Source: Micromonospora sp. KC213
Lineage (GTDB): Bacteria; Actinomycetota; Actinomycetes; Mycobacteriales; Micromonosporaceae
NCBI RefSeq assembly: GCF_004348325.1
Contig: NZ_SMKF01000028.1
Location: 1-44,519 of the forward strand
DNA length: 44,519 nucleotides
Direction of reading: 5' to 3'
The position numbers and the translations under genes are program-made. The notes beneath the pieces are model-generated. The model made no database searches. It was not told the origin of the DNA and was given only the letters and a program-made list of their open reading frames with translations. Position 1 is the stretch's first letter; every line of letters begins with the position of its first letter. Of the stretch, positions 41,654 through 44,519 are shown one piece after another.

Positions 41654-41745
41654 CACGCGTGGCACCGCCCGCCACCACGCCGGTGGCGAGACGGATGCGC
41701 CCTGCTTGGTGTGCAGTTGCGCCAGGTCGGGGCACCGTTTAGCGA

Positions 41746-42984
41746 TCACCGCCGTTGCGGCCACCCCGCCAGCACGTCCGCCACGTCCAACAGGTCCCGC
41801 TGCGGGTCCGGTGCGGGCCGCGGCACCGCCGCCGGGGTACGCCCGAACCGGGGGGCCGGCGCGGGTTGCAGCTGCCCGCCGACGGTGACGAAGGTGCCCC
41901 TTGCGGCGTTGTGCGGATGGCGGTGCGCCTCGGTGGGCGAGAGCACCGGCGCCACGCAGGCGTCGAGGTCGGCAAAGACCTCCTCCCACTCGTCCCGGGT
42001 ACGTTCGGCGAACCGCTCGGTGAACCGGCGGCGCAGCCGTGGCCAGCCGCTCGGGTCGTACTGGGCGGGCAGGCCCTCGTCGGCCAGGTCGAGGCCAGCC
42101 AGCAGCGCCGCGTAGAACGGCGGTTCCAACGCGCCGACGGCGACGAACCTGCCGTCGGCGGTGCGGTAGGTGTCGTAGAACGGTGCCCCACCGTCGAGCA
42201 GGTTGCCGCCACGCGACGCGGGCCACGACCCGGCGCCGATCATGCCGTGCAGGAACGCGGTGAGCAGCGCCGACCCGTCGACCATCGCGGCGTCGACGAC
42301 CTGACCGACGCCGGACCGTTCCCGCTCCAGCAAGGCGGCCAGCACGCCGACGGCGAGCAGCATCCCACCACCGGCGAAGTCACCGAGCAGGTTCAGCGGG
42401 GCGTGTGGGCGTTCCCCGGCACGGCCCAGTGGCTCCAGTGCCCCGGCCAGCGCGATGTAGTCGATGTCGTGCCCGGCCCGGATAGCCCTCGGGCCGTCCT
42501 GACCCCATCCGGTCATCCGCGCGTACACCAGGCGGGGGTTACGCTCCCGGCAGGTGTCCGGCCCGACACCGAGCCGCTCGGCCACCCCCGGCCGGTACCC
42601 TTCGACCAGCACGTCGGCGCGCTCCACCAGGCGCAGCAGGTCGGTCACCCCGTCGGGGGACCGCAGATCCAGGGCGACGATCCGCCGGCCGCGCTGCAAC
42701 GGCCCGGTCGCTGGTGGGGCGAGCCGGCCGGCGGCGGGGCCGCCGGGCCGGTCGACGCGGACCACGTCGGCACCGAGGTCGGCCAGCATCATGCAGCCGA
42801 ACGGTGCCGGCGCGAGACCGGCCAACTCGACGACGCGTACGCCGGCCAGCGGCCCGCCGCGCCGGTCGGTCGCGCCCTCGGCCGGGCGATCGTCCTGATC
42901 ATTCCGCTGGTTGCCGTAGCCCGGCCCGTCGTCGACCACGATCGCAGTCTGGCCGATCTGCCACCCCACGTCGCACCCACCCAC
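41746..42984 (-). CDS. CaiB/BaiF family protein, probable alpha-methylacyl-CoA racemase
   Basis: Up to 412 residues. The family core begins at GGPLAGVRVVELAGLAPAPF, about 43 residues into the frame; GTG starts at 42969 and 42945 are alternatives and none has a clear ribosome site, so the N-terminus is uncertain. Landmarks are MMLADLGADVVRVDRPGG, LVERADVLVEGYRPGVAERL, GHDIDYIALAGALEPLGRAG with the catalytic Asp, and LNLLGDFAGGGMLLAVGVLA. The active-site region matches methylacyl-CoA racemases (epimerisation at the alpha-methyl carbon in branched fatty acid breakdown) better than formyl-CoA transferases. It has no obvious link to the polysaccharide theme. Confidence 0.85.
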   Translation of the reverse strand: MGGCDVGWQIGQTAIVVDDGPGYGNQRNDQDDRPAEGATDRRGGPLAGVRVVELAGLAPAPFGCMMLADLGADVVRVDRPGGPAAGRLAPPATGPLQRGRRIVALDLRSPDGVTDLLRLVERADVLVEGYRPGVAERLGVGPDTCRERNPRLVYARMTGWGQDGPRAIRAGHDIDYIALAGALEPLGRAGERPHAPLNLLGDFAGGGMLLAVGVLAALLERERSGVGQVVDAAMVDGSALLTAFLHGMIGAGSWPASRGGNLLDGGAPFYDTYRTADGRFVAVGALEPPFYAALLAGLDLADEGLPAQYDPSGWPRLRRRFTERFAERTRDEWEEVFADLDACVAPVLSPTEAHRHPHNAARGTFVTVGGQLQPAPAPRFGRTPAAVPRPAPDPQRDLLDVADVLAGWPQRR

Positions 42985-43104
42985 CGCCCGCGGAGGCTGA
43001 TGCGGCGGCTTACTGGGGGTAGGCGGGCGTCGAGGAATTTCCGGACGGCCAGCACCCGACGGTTGTCGGTCGGCGACACCGGCAGCTGCAGCTTGCTGAC
43101 CGGC

Positions 43105-43147
43105 GGACCGCCCCGGGCGCCCGACGTCCGGGCACCCGGGGCGGTCC
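43105..43147 (-). terminator. Strong hairpin terminator after the GH43 gene
   Basis: Outer arms 43105-43117 and 43135-43147 are perfect 13-base complements; after one C/A mismatch, GCCCG (43119-43123) pairs with CGGGC (43129-43133). It lies 28 bases beyond the GH43 stop and upstream of the CoA-transferase family gene. Confidence 0.82.
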
Positions 43148-43174
43148 GGGCGGGTGCCCGGACGCCGCGGTGGG

Positions 43175-44519
43175 CTAGCTCGGCAGCAAGACGCTGCCGC
43201 GTCCGGCCAGGGCGCCCACCGTCAGCCGTCCGCGTTCGTGCCGCAGGTACGCGCCCGGGTCGGCGGCGAGCTGGACCGCGACGCCGCCCCTGCCCTGGGG
43301 CACCCGGCGGAAGCTCGCCGAGGCGGCCTCGGCGCTGCCGGCCGCCACCGGATCGATCCGGACCACGCCGTCGACAACCCGGACGTACCGGTCGGGGAAG
43401 TTGACCGACTGGATCGACTCGGTGTCCCCGCCGGCCAGGCCGGGCACGAACCGGAACTGGCTGTCGGCCAGCTGACGGACTCCGGTGTCCACCCGCAGCA
43501 CGTACTCGTAGTGGCGCAGGAACGCGTCGGGCGCGTCGGCGGGGGAGAGGCGCACGATCGGGCCGCCCTCGCCGACCGGCACCCCGAACAGCGGGGTGCC
43601 GTCGGAGTGCCAGTACAGCTTCTGCACCCGGGTGTGCCGGTTCGGGTCGTACAGCGGGTCGCCGGTGATGTCCCGGTAGTCGCGGGCGTGGTAGACCAGC
43701 ACGTCGGTCACCCCGTCCTCGGCGACGGTGAACGAGTTGTGCCCGGGCCCGTAGCGCCTGGTCGGTTCGTGGGTGGCGAAGACCGGCTCCGGCGTCTTCA
43801 CCCACGAGGCGTTGTCGAGCAGGTCCGCCTCGGCGTCGGCGGTCAGCAACCCCATGCAGTAGCGGGAGTCGGTCGCGCTGGCGGAGAAGGTCATGAAGAC
43901 CCGCCCGTTGCGGACGAGCACCGCCGGGCCCTCGTTGACCGTGAAACCCTGCTTCTCCCAGCCCCGGGTCGGGGTGGCGATGCGCACCGGCTTGGTCCGG
44001 ATAGACCAGGGGGTGTCCATCTCCGAGATGTACAGGTTCGTGCCGGTCAGCTCCGGTTCGGCCTGTGCCCACACCAGGTACCGGCGGCCCCGGTGAGCGA
44101 AGGTCGTCGCGTCCAGGGAGAAGTCCTCCCACTCGGTGGCGATCTGGCCGCGCAGCCGCCAGCCAACCGGGTCCCGGGGGTCGGCCAGCGCGGACTCCAG
44201 CACGTACATGCGGATGCGGAAGACGTTGTCGGAGTCTCCGGCCGCGAAGTAGATGTACCAGCGCCCGTCGATGCGATGCAGTTCGGGAGCCCAGATGTGC
44301 CCGCCCATCTTTCCGCTCGTCGGTCGTCGCCAGATGACCGACTCGGTGGCGGTGGCGAGGCCGGCGATGGTGGGCGCACCCCGCACGACGATCCGGTCGT
44401 ACTCGGGCACCGAGCCGGTGAAGTAGTACGTGCCCTCCACCGGCAGGGTGACGAACGGGTCGGCCCGCTGCCGGATCAGCGGGTCGACGGTGGTGACGCC
44501 GTAGACCTCGGCGTCCGGG
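43175..44519 (-). CDS. GH43 family alpha-L-arabinofuranosidase with C-terminal AbfB domain, 5' end off the right edge
   Basis: At least 448 residues; the frame is open through base 44519, so the start is missing. Five-bladed-propeller motifs are present: DPFVTLPVEGTYYFTGSVPE with the probable first catalytic Asp, GGHIWAPELHRIDGRWYIYF, EWEDFSLDATTFAHRGRRYL with the second acidic residue, and GFTVNEGPAVLVRNGRVFMT with the probable acid Glu. After about residue 315 comes an AbfB (CBM42-like) beta-trefoil: SIQSVNFPDRYVRVVDGVVR and AADPGAYLRHERGRLTVGAL. The layout matches exo-alpha-1,5-arabinofuranosidases of Streptomyces, which trim arabinan. Stop is TAG, followed by a strong terminator. Confidence 0.88.
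   Translation of the reverse strand, partial: PDAEVYGVTTVDPLIRQRADPFVTLPVEGTYYFTGSVPEYDRIVVRGAPTIAGLATATESVIWRRPTSGKMGGHIWAPELHRIDGRWYIYFAAGDSDNVFRIRMYVLESALADPRDPVGWRLRGQIATEWEDFSLDATTFAHRGRRYLVWAQAEPELTGTNLYISEMDTPWSIRTKPVRIATPTRGWEKQGFTVNEGPAVLVRNGRVFMTFSASATDSRYCMGLLTADAEADLLDNASWVKTPEPVFATHEPTRRYGPGHNSFTVAEDGVTDVLVYHARDYRDITGDPLYDPNRHTRVQKLYWHSDGTPLFGVPVGEGGPIVRLSPADAPDAFLRHYEYVLRVDTGVRQLADSQFRFVPGLAGGDTESIQSVNFPDRYVRVVDGVVRIDPVAAGSAEAASASFRRVPQGRGGVAVQLAADPGAYLRHERGRLTVGALAGRGSVLLPS

Overview
The window is very GC-rich, with GTG/TTG starts, strong GGAGG-type ribosome sites, tightly overlapping operons and long GC-only terminator hairpins. This fits a filamentous actinobacterium, and the gene styles suggest a soil or plant-associated Micromonosporaceae member such as Micromonospora (inferred; no rRNA or tRNA is present). 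I see no phage genes, transposases, CRISPR arrays or RNA genes.

Most of the window serves degradation of plant cell-wall polysaccharide (pectin and arabinogalactan type). From the left: (1) a PQQ-type sugar dehydrogenase cut by the left edge; (2) a LacI regulator followed by a ChvE-GguA-GguB type monosaccharide importer, with two matching TGTTAGCGCTAACA-like operators; (3) a secreted PL11 rhamnogalacturonan lyase; (4) a sigma factor/anti-sigma pair divergent from a lipoprotein; (5) three genes of unknown function, two of which share a glycine/glutamine-rich motif; (6) glucose-6-phosphate dehydrogenase (zwf) and a small secreted inhibitor-like protein; (7) a minus-strand operon of hydroxyacid dehydrogenase, sugar ABC importer, YesL-like protein and multidomain GH30 endo-beta-1,6-galactanase, divergent from a DeoR/LacI hybrid regulator; (8) a secreted three-repeat protein with an unusual leader; (9) a minus-strand operon of TIM-barrel isomerase, heparinase II/III-type enzyme and DUF2264 protein; (10) a divergent plus-strand operon of an LplABC-like importer plus aldo/keto reductase, FAH hydrolase and SDR, which look like parts of the non-phosphorylative L-fucose or L-rhamnose route; (11) a propeller lectin-like protein, two small proteins, a CoA-transferase family enzyme, and a GH43 arabinosidase with an AbfB domain running off the right edge.

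The parts fit together as secreted depolymerases (PL11, GH30, GH43) releasing oligosaccharides, three importers each with its own regulator or operator, cytoplasmic trimming enzymes, and oxidative sugar catabolism.

The least explained items are: the membrane protein/small protein pair at 13206-15254 that shares a RHIM-like amyloid-signalling-style motif; a leader at 26993-27059 that can form two mutually exclusive perfect hairpins next to a ribosome site; a 34-codon, perfectly coupled ORF at 37819-37923 sitting where a lactonase and a dehydratase would be expected; and a decayed arabinofuranosidase-like fragment at 32783-33004. All assignments come from reading the sequence and remembered family features; no search was run.
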